This document shows positions 21,194 through 32,874 of a DNA stretch of 64,000 bases, piece after piece. Each line of letters starts with the position of its first letter. Within the stretch, counting starts at the first letter, position 1. This DNA comes from Macrothele yani (Eukaryota > Arthropoda > Arachnida > Araneae > Macrothelidae). The notes below the pieces were generated by a model. That model made no database searches, was not told the origin of the DNA, and saw only the letters and a list, made by a program, of their open reading frames with translations. The DNA is taken from NCBI GenBank assembly GCA_039090855.1, contig CM076990.1:194747232-194811231 (forward strand), written 5' to 3'. The position numbers and the translations under genes are program-made.

Positions 21194-21265
21194 GTCTACG
21201 CCGAGATTCGAACCCGAAGCCGCTTATTCCGGAACAAGTCGCTCTACCAACTGAGCTACGCAGAC
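21194..21265 (-). tRNA. tRNA-like gene or tRNA-derived SINE head
   Basis: The 72-nt minus-strand segment folds as a tRNA: acceptor GTCTGCG/CGTAGAC (one G-T pair), D stem GCTC/GAGC with box A TAGCTCAGTTGG, T arm around GGGTTCGAATC (box B). The anticodon arm CTTGTTCCGGAATAAG is a near-perfect palindrome and does not give a clean 5-bp stem with a 7-nt loop, so the anticodon (CCG, Arg, is one reading) is unsure. No T-run terminator follows; recognisable sequence continues to about 21070. That favours a tRNA-derived SINE or a pseudogene over a working tRNA. It lies 60 bp outside the left edge of the tandem array. Confidence 0.5.
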
Positions 21266-22090
21266 ATTTGTTCTGATTGCTATGTGCCTTTATGTCGTGT
21301 GCGTCCTGCTGGCAGGTACGTCACAGCATGTGCAATATTGAAATGCCTTTATAACCACGTATTTTTTCACTGAGCTTGTGTTTAAGTTATGTGCTATGAA
21401 TTAAGATTGTGAGAGCTCTAAACTAAGTAGAACCAAAAATTCTCAGCATAAAGAGGCCCCGAATATATATATTCTTTTTATTAAAAATGTTCACCGATCA
21501 ATGTTTACCATTTTGGCGATATTTCGTTGGAGGCAGATAAATAAATATTCTGTAATGGGAATTTTTCGGATGTTTCGAAGTATTACGGCATCAAGTAGTT
21601 CCATTCCATAAACCCCGTGCGAGTTTTTTTTTTTTTTTTGTAGCAATTCTGCAAAGAACATTAACATTTGTTTCATAGGAGAATGAAGTGAATAATAAAT
21701 GTAATTATTTGTTAGTTTCATTAATGGAACAACTTCATGCGCTCATACTCGGAAGACAAGCCCTTGTCGGTTTCGTGGTGTAACAGTCGCCACGAGCAAT
21801 TCTAAGAAAGTTACTATGAGGAGTTGCTCATCTCAAATTTAGGACTACCGGTGCCAGGGAAGGGCTAGTGAGAGCTAGTGCTGTGTAACAAACATACCAG
21901 CAATGTCTCATACAGGAATCTAACATGGATCCAGGTCAGGCGTCTAGCTAGGAACTATTGCACAAGTATAAGATGTATGTATATCCAGTGGCTTGTTTGT
22001 TGGGTAAATGTGTATAGTTTAGCGTTCTAAATTATTTCGTCGGAAACAAAAAACCACCTATTTATGTTTTTCACTATTAAAATACTGAAT

Positions 22091-22202
22091 GGTCTCCGTT
22101 CCCTGGTACCAGTGGTCCTAAATTAGGGATGGGTGAATGCTTATAGCAAACTAAGTTGCTCACTGTGGTCGTTAAACCTTCAACCAAAAAAAAAAAAAAA
22201 AA
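22091..22202 (+). repeat. SINE tail domain with poly(A), array copy 1
   Basis: GGTCTCCGTTCCCTGGTACC through CCTAAATTAGGG and GTGGTCGTTAAACCTTCAA to a poly(A) run matches the 3' half of the SINE at 40322-40559. The tRNA head is absent, so this is a 5'-truncated copy. It sits about 245 bp upstream of the first-exon ATG. Confidence 0.85.
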
Positions 22203-22447
22203 TTTGGAACGGAAGCAGTCACGTGGTTCGAGGGCGGTTCTGGGTGGTTCCCAAGGAACCCCAGCTGCCAATCAAAGGTTAGTTGTAAGCGAATGGTGCG
22301 CTGCAGTCGAATTCATGACGTCGGAATTTCTCCTTATTGCACTTTGAGGTACAGGTCAGAACTCAGTAGAAAGAGGAACGTTTAGTACTTGTAGCTAGCA
22401 GCTGGAAACGTTTGTTCGAGTGGCACTTCTTAATTTTCCAGTACAAA
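22203..22447 (+). promoter_or_regulatory. Putative promoter and 5' UTR of the LSM-domain gene, copy 1
   Basis: The interval between the SINE poly(A) and the first-exon ATG is conserved almost base for base in all three array copies (also 25840-26084 and 29493-29737). It is richer in GC than its surroundings and includes a CRE-like TGACGTCG (22316-22323) and a palindromic GGTTCCCAAGGAACC (about 22246-22260). No ATG precedes the start codon in frame. Promoter identity is inferred from position and conservation. Confidence 0.45.
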
Positions 22448-22571
22448 ATGTCTAAGATGTCCGACCTCTGTAAACTGAAAGGCTACAAAATCCGCATAGT
22501 AGTCACAGATGAAGGTGAATACGAGGGCACACTATGGAAGTATGGCCCTAATCAAATAACTTTGGTAAAAG
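22448..22571 (+). CDS. First coding exon (copy 1) of an Sm/LSM-domain, EXD1-like gene
   Basis: The ATG at 22448 starts a 41-codon exon (MSKMSDLCKLKGYKIRIVVT, then DEGEYEGTLWKYGPNQITLV) ending in phase 1 at AAAAG|GTAAGG, a good splice donor. The sequence has the Sm1 pattern: a short helix, then strands with EYEGTLW and a turn before NQITLVK. In frame it continues, by splicing, into exons at 43511, 45955 and 59340. The downstream part (GTLHFFIHEIKN) completes the Sm-like fold in the manner of the N-terminal domain of EXD1, a piRNA-biogenesis exonuclease-like protein acting in the cytoplasmic piRNA pathway; the exonuclease domain itself would lie past the window. Gemin6-like or another LSM protein are alternatives. 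The exon is repeated identically at 26085 and 29738. Confidence 0.72.
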
Positions 22572-22647
22572 GTAAGGAAGGAACTTACCTTTTTTTCTTT
22601 CTTTTTTTTTTTTTTGTCTTCGTTGTATTGTCCAGTTGATTGTGAGA

Positions 22648-22825
22648 CATTTCAATATAGCAGATGCATAATAAATATATCCAGCAAGTTCTGTTTCACA
22701 CGTTATATATGTATATGTCGTTAAAACGGGGATGAGCTCGTATGTTGTCCTAACGATATATATAGAACGTGTGAAACAGAACTTGCTGGATGATATATTT
22801 ATTATGCATGTGCAATATTGAAATG
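22648..22825. repeat. Long inverted repeat at the unit junction, copy 1
   Basis: Arms of about 60 nt face each other: CATTTCAATAT...GCATAATAAATATATC and CCAGCAAGTTCTGTTTCACA on the left and their reverse complements on the right, with a loop of about 55 nt. Identical copies are at 26284-26461 and 29939-30116. The array unit boundary falls inside the right arm, so the palindrome sits exactly at the junction between units. It lies in the intron just after the first exon. Confidence 0.85.
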
Positions 22826-23230
22826 CCTTTTTAACCACGTATTTTTTCACTGAGCATGTGTTTAAGTTATGTGCTATGAATTAAGATTGTGAGAGCTCTA
22901 AACTAAGTAGAACCGAAAATGATCCGCAAAAAGAGGCCCCGAATATATATATTCTTTTTATTAAAAATTTTCACCGATCAATGTTTACCCTTTTGGCGAT
23001 ATTTCGTTGGAGGCAGGTAAATGAATATTCTGTAATGGGAATTTTTCGGATGTTTCGAAGTATTACTGCATCAAGTAGTTCCATTGCATAAACCCCGTGC
23101 GAGTTTTTTTTTTTTTGGAGTAATTTTGCAAAGAACGTTAACATTTGTTTAATAGAAATGAAGTGAATAATAAATGTAATTATTTGTTAGTTTCATTAAT
23201 GGAACAACTTGATGCGCTCATACTCTGAAG

Positions 23231-25387
23231 CAATGGCGGCTCGTGGTAAGCTGAGATGATGGGGGGGGCTGCATCTCAATTTTGTAGATATCACGATACC
23301 ACTTCGAAAGTTAAGTTACTGCGCCTGTGCTGACGCTGTCCGTTTAATAATAATAATAACAATAATATATATATATATATATACTGATCGAAAGTGCTTT
23401 TTTTTACAAGAAATTAATATTTAGATTTTATATTTAGCGATTGATGGGGAAAATGTAAAGGTACCAATACCTTAATTAGGCAACAGATATTAAGCGATGG
23501 CCACATTGTCACATTTATGAAGAAAATATTCGACCTATAAAACTTCGTCGGATACATTATTTCTTAAAAAGAAACTGATTAATCAGTGCATCCTTCCAAT
23601 TCTTACGCATGGAGCACAGACATGGACCTCAACTAAAATAGACAGACAGACGTTGCAGACAACTGAAAGAAGCATATAGAGATTCATGTTTGATGTTACC
23701 TAGAATGATACAAATAGGAACTCGTGTATCGGGAAAATGACAAGAGTGGAAGACATGGTCAAAATTCCTGAAATTGCAATAGGATGGACATATTGCTAGA
23801 AGAAAGAACCACCGACGGAGAGTTGAAAAATTGAACTGGATAGCTAGGGAAAAAACAGTATTCAGAAGATGACAAGAGGGAGATGGGTACATGAAATTCG
23901 AAAGCATGAAAAAACTGACTCAAGGCAGACTGTTGTGGAAGAAGAAACTTAGAGACTTTCATATTATGTCTTGCAAATTATATATACATGCATATACTGT
24001 CCGTATATATATATATATATATGGACAAAAAAATTAATGCGTGTGCCAGTGGTAGCGGAGACACACTCAAGGTCATGTACGCGTACTCAAGTGTCTCATT
24101 GTGACCCCTAGAAATATGACAATATGTATTTTTTTCTTCTGATACACTCCCTTTGAAACTTCGACTTGATACCGACCACTGCAACTTGGACGGCGATGAA
24201 AAACATTTTGTGGAATTTTGAAGGGTCTTCCAGAATTTCGCGACGAGTTGTTATTGCGATATTCACACACCGACATTCTCTTTAATAAGAACGGATTGCA
24301 AACATATTCAGTCGAGTTTTAATTCTGAGGCCATCATGATAACAGTTTAGTGTAGAAAAATTTGTTTTCCAAAATTTACCAGCTTCGTAAATTTTCTAAA
24401 CAATGATATTTGATTAAATGTTCTTTTCAAAGTAATTAAGTACACTACCTCAATTGAAATGCGCAGCTGATTTTTGGGAGGGAGAGGGGATGCAGCAGAA
24501 AAATAAAATGTATCCAGTAGAGTGACTTCAATGATTTTTGGTGAATAAAAATTTAAGTGAGCTTAAAAGCGAAAATTTCGCTGTGCTTGTAAGTGAAGAA
24601 ATCAATTTTGTGCAAGTATTTCGCTGCAGAAATTAGTATCTTTTCTTTCTCTCTTTTTTTTTTTCAATTTATCCAATACTGAACTCTATTTTTAATCGCA
24701 ATTTGTTCACATGCTCATTTTGACCAGAAGAGAAAATATAAGTAAAACTTTTTTTGCAAAAGTCCCGGCATTCCGGCAACTGAGTATTTGTTATTAGATG
24801 GGAGCAACATTGTTGTTAGAATTATTACGTTGAATTAAAGCAGGAACAAACCTAAAATTGGAAGAAAAAAAGAAAACCCAGGTTGAGTATAATATTCAAA
24901 CGTACTTTATTGAATACCTTATTTCGACATTCGTCATTATTTTTAATTCATTCCCCTATTTTACGTCTTATTCGGAAGCACAAGAACCGTATTAATCAAC
25001 AAAGCACACAGGCCCGGCGATGCATTCCCACCCAACGAAAGACTGCATTCGCGAGCAACCCTGCTAGCGAGAGCTGCCATGAATGCAGTCCCCGGGGAAG
25101 TTTTATTCAAAGGAAACGAACTGATGTGGGAATAGGCAGAGTTTCCCACATAAGTTGATTTTAATAGCTGTCAGGGCTGCAAGAAGCACAATACATGACG
25201 TTCTTCCCGCTCCCAGTGGTGTTATGCAGGGAAAACTTCCAGTTGAGTTCAGAAAAGTGCAGTCGTGGCATTATGCTGGGAAAACTTACAGCGGTGTTCA
25301 CAAAACTTCTCTTTCTTGGTACGGCATGAAAAAACTGCTTTGGGTAGGGGTTGCAGCCCCACAGCCCCATAGCAGGAGCCGCCCCTG
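23231..25387. mobile_element. hAT-like element in array unit 2
   Basis: Starts CAATGGCGGCTCGTGG and ends AGGAGCCGCCCCTG, giving hAT-type inverted termini around GGCGGCTC. It is flanked by CTCTGAAG on the left (23223-23230) and CTCTGAAT on the right (25388-25395), an 8-bp duplication with one change. Unit 1 of the array has the empty site CTCGGAAGACAAG at the equivalent place (about 21750). The 2157-bp interior holds a (AT)n microsatellite, a degenerate RTE fragment (23560-23990) and no hAT transposase frame, so it is non-autonomous. Confidence 0.85.
23560..23990 (+). repeat. RTE LINE fragment carried inside the hAT element
   Basis: Matches 49826-50190 of the RTE element (TCAGTGCATCCTTCCAATTC, GGAAAATGACAAGAGTGGAA) but with many substitutions and frameshifts. 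Equivalent copies ride in the other array elements (about 27210-27640 and 30890-31305) and in the element at 12328, so the LINE piece was present before the hAT amplified. Confidence 0.8.
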
Positions 25388-25729
25388 CTCTGAATACAAG
25401 CCCTTGTCGGTTTCGTGGTGACACAATCGCCACGAGCAATGCTAAGAAAGTTACTGTGAGGAGTTGCTCATCTCAAATTTAGGACTACCGGTTCCAGGGA
25501 AGGGCTACTGAGAGCTAGTGCTGTGTAACAAATATACCAGCAATGTCTCATACAGGACTCTAACATGGATCCAGCTCAGGCGTCTAGCCAGAAACTAATG
25601 CAAAGTATAAGATGCATGTATATCCAGTGGCTTGTTTGTTGGGTTAATGTGTATAGTTTAGCGTTCTAAATTATTTCGTCGGAAACAAAAAACCACCTAT
25701 TTATGTTTTTCACTATTAAAATACTGAAT

Positions 25730-25839
25730 GGTCTCCGTTCCCTGGTACCAGTGGTCCTAAATTAGGGATGGGTGAATGCTTATAGCCCACTAAGTTGCTC
25801 ACTGTGGTCGTTAAACCTTCAACCAAAAAAAAAAAAAAA
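25730..25839 (+). repeat. SINE tail domain with poly(A), array copy 2
   Basis: Same 5'-truncated SINE tail as at 22091-22202, differing mainly in poly(A) length and TAGCCC for TAGCAA. It was duplicated with the unit and is not an independent insertion. Confidence 0.85.
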
Positions 25840-26084
25840 TTTGGAACGGAAGCAGTCACGTGGTTCGAGGGCGGTTCTGGGTGGTTCCCAAGGAACCCCA
25901 GCTGCCAATCAAAGGTTAGTTGTAAGCGAATGGTGCGCTGCAGTCGAATTCATGACGTCGGAATTTCTCCTTATTGCACTTTGAGGTACAGGTCAGAACT
26001 CAGTAGAAAGAGGAACGTTTAGTACTTGTAGCTAGCAGCTGGAAACGTTTGTTCGAGTGGCACTTCTTAATTTTCCAGTACAAA

Positions 26085-26208
26085 ATGTCTAAGATGTCCG
26101 ACCTCTGTAAACTGAAAGGCTACAAAATCCGCATAGTAGTCACAGATGAAGGTGAATACGAGGGCACACTATGGAAGTATGGCCCTAATCAAATAACTTT
26201 GGTAAAAG
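26085..26208 (+). CDS. First coding exon (copy 2) of the LSM-domain gene
   Basis: Identical in coding sequence to 22448-22571, with the same 5' flank (25840-26084) and the same donor AAAAG|GTAAGG. It could serve as an alternative first exon spliced to 43511, or be a non-functional duplicate. Perfect identity among three copies fits either very recent amplification or gene conversion. Confidence 0.7.
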
Positions 26209-26875
26209 GTAAGGAAGGAACTTACTTTTTTTTCTTTCTTTTTTTTTTTTTGTCTTCGTTGTATTGTCCAGTTGATTGTGAGACATTTCAATATAGCAGA
26301 TGCATAATAAATATATCCAGCAAGTTCTGTTTCACACGTTATATATGTATATGTCGTTAAAACGGGGATGAGCTCGTATGTTGTCCTAACGATATATATA
26401 GAACGTGTGAAACAGAACTTGCTGGATGATATATTTATTATGCATGTGCAATATTGAAATGCCTTTTTAACCACGTATTTTTTCACTGAGCATGTGTTTA
26501 AGTTATGTGCTATGAATTAAGATTGTGAGAGCTCTAAACTAAGTAGAACCGAAAATGATCCGCAAAAAGAGGCCCCGAATATATATATTCTTTTTATTAA
26601 ATATTTTCACCCATCAATGTTTACCCTTTTGGCGATATTTCGTTGGAGGCAGGTAAATGAATATTCTGTAATGGGAATTTTTCGGATGTTTCGAAGTATT
26701 ACTGCATCAAGTAGTTCCATTGCATAAACCCCGTGCGAGTTTTTTTTTTTTTTTTTTTTTTGTAGTAATTTTGCAAAGAACGTTAACATTTGTTTAATAG
26801 AAATGAAGTGAATAATAAATGTAATTATTTGTTAGTTTCATTAATGGAACAACTTGATGCGCTCATACTCTGAAG

Positions 26876-29037
26876 CAATGGCGGCTCGTGGTAAGCTGAG
26901 ATGATGGGGGGGGGGGGGCTGCATCTCAATTTTGTAGATATCACGATACCACTTCGAAAGTTAAGTTACTGCGCCTGTGCTGACGCTGTCCGTTTAATAA
27001 TAATAATAACAATAATATATATATATATACTGATCGAAAGTGCTTTTTTTTACAAGAAATTAATATTTAGATTTTATATTTAGCGATTGATGGGGAAAAT
27101 GTAAAGGTACCAATACCTTAATTAGGCAACAGATATTAAGCGATGGCCACATTGTCACATTTATGAAGAAAATATTCGACCTATAAAACTTCGTCGGATA
27201 CATTATTTCTTAAAAAGAAACTGATTAATCAGTGCATCCTTCCAATTCTTACGCATGGAGCACAGACATGGACCTCAACTAAAATAGACAGACAGACGTT
27301 GCAGACAACTGAAAGAAGCATATAGAGATTCATGTTTGATGTTACCTAGAATGATACAAATAGGAACTCGTGTATCGGGAAAATGACAAGAGTGGAAGAC
27401 ATGGTCAAAATTCCTGAAATTGCAATAGGATGGACATATTGCTAGAAGAAAGAACCACCGACGGAGAGTTGAAAAATTGAACTGGATAGCTAGGGAAAAA
27501 ACAGTATTCAGAAGATGACAAGAGGGAGATGGGTACATGAAATTCGAAAGCATGAAAAAACTGACTCAAGGCAGACTGTTGTGGAAGAAGAAACTTAGAG
27601 ACTTTCATATTATGTCTTGCAAATTATATATACATGCATATACTGTCCGTATATATATATATATGGACAAAAAAATTAATGCGTGTGCCAGTGGTAGCGG
27701 AGACACACTCAAGGTCATGTACGCGTACTCAAGTGTCTCATTGTGACCCCTAGAAATATGACAATATGTATTTTTTCTTCTGATACACTCCCTTTGAAAC
27801 TTCGACTTGATACCGACCACTGCAACTTGGACGGCGATGAAAAACATTTTGTGGAATTTTGAAGGGTCTTCCAGAATTTCGCGACGAGTTGTTATTGCGA
27901 TATTCACACACCGACATTCTCTTTAATAAGAACGGATTGCAAACATATTCAGTCGAGTTTTAATTCTGAGGCCATCATGATAACAGTTTAGTGTAGAAAA
28001 ATTTGTTTTCCAAAATTTACCAGCTTCGTAAATTTTCTAAACAATGATATTTGATTAAATGTTTTTTTCAAAGTAATTAAGTACACTACCTCAATTGAAA
28101 TGCGCAGCTGATTTTTGGGAGGGAGAGGGGATGCAGCAGAAAAATAAAATGTATCCAGTAGAGTGACTTCAATGATTTTTGGTGAATAAAAATTTAAGTG
28201 AGTTTAAAAGCGAAAATTTCGCTGTGCTTGTAAGTGAAGAAATCAATTTTGTGCAAGTATTTCGCTGCAGAAATTAGTATCTCTCTCTCTCTCTCTCTTT
28301 TCTTTTTTTTTCAATTTATCCAATACTGAACTCTATTTTTAATCGCAATTTGTTCACATGCTCATTTTGACCAGAAGAGAAAATATAAGTAAAACTTTTT
28401 TTGCAAAAGTCCCGGCATTCCGGCAACTGAGTATTTGTTATTAGATGGGAGCAGCATTGTTGTTAGAATTATTACGTTGAATAAAAGCAGGAACAAACCT
28501 AAAATTGGAAGAAAAAAAGAAAACCCAGGTTGAGTATAATATTCAAACGTACTTTATTGAATACCTTATTTCGACATTCGTCATTATTTTTAATTCATTC
28601 CCCTATTTTACGTCTTATTCGGAAGCACAAGAACCGTATTAATCAACAAAGCACACAGGCCCGGCGATGCATTCCCACCCAACGAAAGACTGCATTCGCG
28701 AGCAACCCTGCTAGCGAGAGTTGCCATGAATGCAGTCCCCAGGGAAGTTTTATTCAAAGGAAACGAACTGATGTGGGAATAGGCAGAGTTTCCCACATAA
28801 GTTGATTTTAATAGCCGTCAGGGCTGCAAGAAGCACAATACATGACGTTCTTCCCGCTCCCAGTGGTGTTATGCAGGGAAAACTTCCACTTGAGTTCAGA
28901 AAAGTGCAGTCGTGGCATTATGCTGGGAAAACTTACAGCGGTGTTCACAAAACTTCTCTTTCTTGGTACGGCATGAAAAAAAACTGCTTTGGGTAGGGGG
29001 CTGCAGCCCCACAGCCCCATAGCAGGAGCCGCCCCTG
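26876..29037. mobile_element. hAT-like element in array unit 3
   Basis: Same insertion as in unit 2, with identical ends and flanking CTCTGAAG/CTCTGAAT, so it was duplicated with the unit. Internal differences are microsatellite lengths, a (CT)n expansion at about 28281 and a few substitutions. Confidence 0.85.
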
Positions 29038-29379
29038 CTCTGAATACAAGCCCTTGTCGGTTTCGTGGTGACACAATCGCCACGAGCAATGCTAAGAAAG
29101 TTACTGTGAGGAGTTGCTCATCTCAAATTTAGGACTACCGGTTCCAGGGAAGGGCTACTGAGAGCTAGTGCTGTGTAACAAATATACCAGCAGTGTCTCA
29201 TACAGGACTCTAACATGGATCCAGCTCAGGCGTCTAGCCAGAAACTAATGCAAAGTATAAGATGAATGTATATCCAGTGGCTTGTTTGTTGGGTAAATGT
29301 GTATAGTTTAGCGTTCTAGATTATTTCGTCGGAAACAAAAAACCACCTATTTATGTTTTTCACTATTAAAATACTGAAT

Positions 29380-29492
29380 GGTCTCCGTTCCCTGGTACCA
29401 GTGGTCCTAAATTAGGGATGGGTGAATGCTTATAGCCCACTAAGTTGCTCACTGTGGTCGTTAAACCTTCAACCAAAAAAAAAAAAAAAAAA
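29380..29492 (+). repeat. SINE tail domain with poly(A), array copy 3
   Basis: Third copy of the truncated SINE tail in the array, equivalent to 22091 and 25730. Confidence 0.85.
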
Positions 29493-29737
29493 TTTGGAAC
29501 GGAAGCAGTCACGTGGTTCGAGGGCGGTTCTGGGTGGTTCCCAAGGAACCCCAGCTGCCAATCAAAGGTTAGTTGTAAGCGAATGGTGCGCTGCAGTCGA
29601 ATTCATGACGTCGGAATTTCTCCTTATTGCACTTTGAGGTACAGGTCAGAACTCAGTAGAAAGAGGAACGTTTAGTACTTGTAGCTAGCAGCTGGAAACG
29701 TTTGTTCGAGTGGCACTTCTTAATTTTCCAGTACAAA

Positions 29738-29861
29738 ATGTCTAAGATGTCCGACCTCTGTAAACTGAAAGGCTACAAAATCCGCATAGTAGTCACAGAT
29801 GAAGGTGAATACGAGGGCACACTATGGAAGTATGGCCCTAATCAAATAACTTTGGTAAAAG
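29738..29861 (+). CDS. First coding exon (copy 3) of the LSM-domain gene
   Basis: Third identical first exon, with donor at 29862 and the conserved upstream block 29493-29737. It is the copy nearest the downstream exons (13.6 kb from exon 2), so it is the simplest candidate for the ancestral or main start. Confidence 0.72.
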
Positions 29862-30529
29862 GTAAGGAAGGAACTTACTTTTTTTTCTTCTTTTTTTTTT
29901 TTTTTTGTCTTCGTTGTATTGTCCAGTTGATTGTGAGACATTTCAATATAGCAGATGCATAATAAATATATCCAGCAAGTTCTGTTTCACACGTTATATA
30001 TGTATATGTCGTTAAAACGAGGATGAGCTCGTATGTTGTCCTAACGATATATATAGAACGTGTGAAACAGAACTTGCTGGATGATATATTTATTATGCAT
30101 GTGCAATATTGAAATGCCTTTTTAACCACGTATTTTTTCACTGAGCTTGTGTTTAAGTTATGTGCTATGAATTAAGATTGTGAGAGCTCTAAACTAAGTA
30201 GAACCGAAAATGATCCGCAAAAAGAGGCCCCGAATATATATATTCTTTTTATTAAAAATTTTCACCGATCAATGTTTACCCTTTTGGCGATATTTCGTTG
30301 GAGGCAGGTAAATGAATATTCTGTAATGGGAATTTTTCGGATGTTTCGAAGTATTACTGCATCAAGTAGTTCCATTGCATAAACCCCGTGCGAGTTTTTT
30401 TTTTTTTTTTTTTTTGTAGTAATTTTGCAAAGAACGTTAACATTTGTTTAATAGAAATGAAGTGAATAATAAATGTAATTATTTGTTAGTTTCATTAATG
30501 GAACAACTTGATGCGCTCATACTCTGAAG

Positions 30530-32874
30530 CAATGGCGGCTCGTGGTAAGCTGAGATGATGGGGGGGGGGGGGGTGAGGGCTGCATCTCAATTTTGTAGAT
30601 ATCACGATACCACTTCGAAAGTTAAGTTACTGCGCCTGTGCTGACGCTGTCCGTTTAATAATAATAATAACAATAAATATATATATATATATATATACTG
30701 ATCGAAAGTGCTTTTTTTTACAAGAAATTAATATTTAGATTTTATATTTAGCGATTGATGGGGAAAATGTAAAGGTACCGATACCTTAATTAGGCAACAG
30801 ATATTAAGCGATGGCCACATTGTCACATTTATGAAGAAAATATTCGACCTATAAAACTTCGTCGGATACATTATTTCTTAAAAAGAAACTGATTAATCAG
30901 TGCATCCTTCCAATTCTTACGCATGGAGCACAGACATGGACCTCAACTAAAATAGACAGACAGACGTTGCAGACAACTGAAAGAAGCATATAGAGATTCA
31001 TGTTTGATGTTACCTAGAATGATACAAATAGGAACTCGTGTATCGGGAAAATGACAAGAGTGGAAGACATGGTCAAAATTCCTGAAATTGCAATAGGATG
31101 GACATATTGCTAGAAGAAAGAACCACCGACGGAGAGTTGAAAAATTGAACTGGATAGCTAGGGAAAAAACAATATTCAGAAGATGACAAGAGGGAGATGG
31201 GTACATGAAATTCGAAAGCATGAAAAAACTGACTCAAGGCAGACTGTTGTGGAAGAAGAAACTTAGAGACTTTCATATTATGTCTTGCAAATTATATATA
31301 CATGCATATACTGTCCGTATATATATATATATATGGACAAAAAAATTAATGCGTGTGCCAGTGGTAGCGGAGACACACTCAAGGTCATGTACGCGTACTC
31401 AAGTGTCTCATTGTGACCCCTAGAAATATGACAATATGTATTTTTTCTTCTGATACACTCCCTTTGAAACTTCGACTTGATACCGACCACTGCAACTTGG
31501 ACGGCGATGAAAAACATTTTGTGGAATTTTGAAGGGTCTTCCAGAATTTCGCGACGAGTTGTTATTGCGATATTCACACACCGACATTCTCTTTAATAAG
31601 AACGGATTGCAAACATATTCAGTCGAGTTTTAATTCTGAGGCCATCATGATAACAGTTTAGTGTAGAAAAATTTGTTTTCCAAAATTTACCAGCTTCGTA
31701 AATTTTCTAAACAATGATATTTGATTAAATGTTCTTTTCAAAGTAATTAAGTACACTACCTCAATTGAAATGCGCAGCTGATTTTTGGGAGGGAGAGGGG
31801 ATGCAGCAGAAAAATAAAATGTATCCAGTAGAGTGACTTCAATGATTTTTGGTGAATAAAAATTTAAGTGAGTTTAAAAGCGAAAATTTCGGTGTGCTTG
31901 TAAGTGAAGAAATCAATTTTGTGCAAGTATTTCGCTGCAGAAATTAGTATCTCTCTCTCTCTCTCTCTCTTTTCTTTTTTTTTTCAATTTATCCAATACT
32001 GAACTCTATTTTTAATCGCAATTTGTTCACATGCTCATTTTGACCAGAAGAGAAAATATAAGTAAAACTTTTTTGCAAAAGTCCCGGCATTCCGGCAACT
32101 GAGTATTTGTTATTAGATGGGAGCAACATTGTTGTTAGAATTATTACGTTGAATAAAAGCAGGAACAAACCTAAAATTGGAAGAAAAAAGAAAACCCAGG
32201 TTGAATATAATATTCAAACGTACTTTATTGAATACTTTATTTCGACATTCGTCATTATTTTTAATTCATTCGTCATTATTTTTAATTCATTCGTCATTAT
32301 TTTTAATTCATTCGTCATTATTTTTAATTCATTCGTCATTATTTTTAATTCATTCGTCATTATTTTTAATTCATTCGTCATTATTTTTAATTCATTCGTC
32401 ATTATTTTTAATTCATTCGTCATTATTTTTAATTCATTCCCCTATTTTACGTCTTATTCGGAAGCACAAGAACCGTATTAATCAACAAAGCACACAGGCC
32501 CGGCGATGCATTCACACCCAACGAAAGACTGCATTCGCGAGCAACCCTGCTATCGAGAGTTGCCATGAATGCAGTTCCCAGGGAAGTTTTATTCAAAGGA
32601 AACGAACTGATGTTGGAATAGGCAGAGTTTCCCACATAAGTTGATTTCAATAGCCGTCAGGGCTGCAAGAAGCACAATACATGACGTTCTTCCCGCTCCC
32701 AGTGGTGTTATGCAGGGAAAACTTCCAGTTGAGTTCAGAAAAGTGCAGTCGTGGCATTATGCTGGGAAAACTTACAGCGGTGTTCACAAAACTTCTCTTT
32801 CTTGGTACGGCATGAAAAAACTGCTTTGGGTAGGGGGCTGCAGCCCCACAGCCCCATAGCAGGAGCCGCCCCTG
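30530..32874. mobile_element. hAT-like element in array unit 4
   Basis: The same insertion, 2345 bp here because of the minisatellite at 32248-32436. Both flanks read CTCTGAAG (30522-30529 and 32875-32882), a perfect 8-bp target duplication, which settles the element borders. Confidence 0.9.
32248..32436. repeat. 21-bp minisatellite, nine copies
   Basis: Nine perfect copies of a 21-bp unit beginning TTCGTCATTATTTTTAATTC. Units 2 and 3 of the array have a single copy at the equivalent place, so the expansion happened after the array formed. The unit length is a multiple of three, which creates spurious repetitive open frames on both strands. Confidence 0.97.

Noticed and set aside
22448..22571. 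Small nuclear ribonucleoprotein G or another snRNP Sm core protein
   Set aside because: The strand order is Sm-like, but the wording and the long continuation in later exons do not fit the short snRNP core proteins.
22548..22850. Minus-strand frame of 100 codons in each array unit
   Set aside because: It spans the palindrome and a poly(T)/poly(A) run opposite a splice donor; the translation is low-complexity and matches nothing.
32107..32644. Open frames of 124 and 155 codons with perfect seven-residue repeats
   Set aside because: They come from the 21-bp minisatellite inside a non-coding hAT element and are absent in the sister units with one repeat copy.
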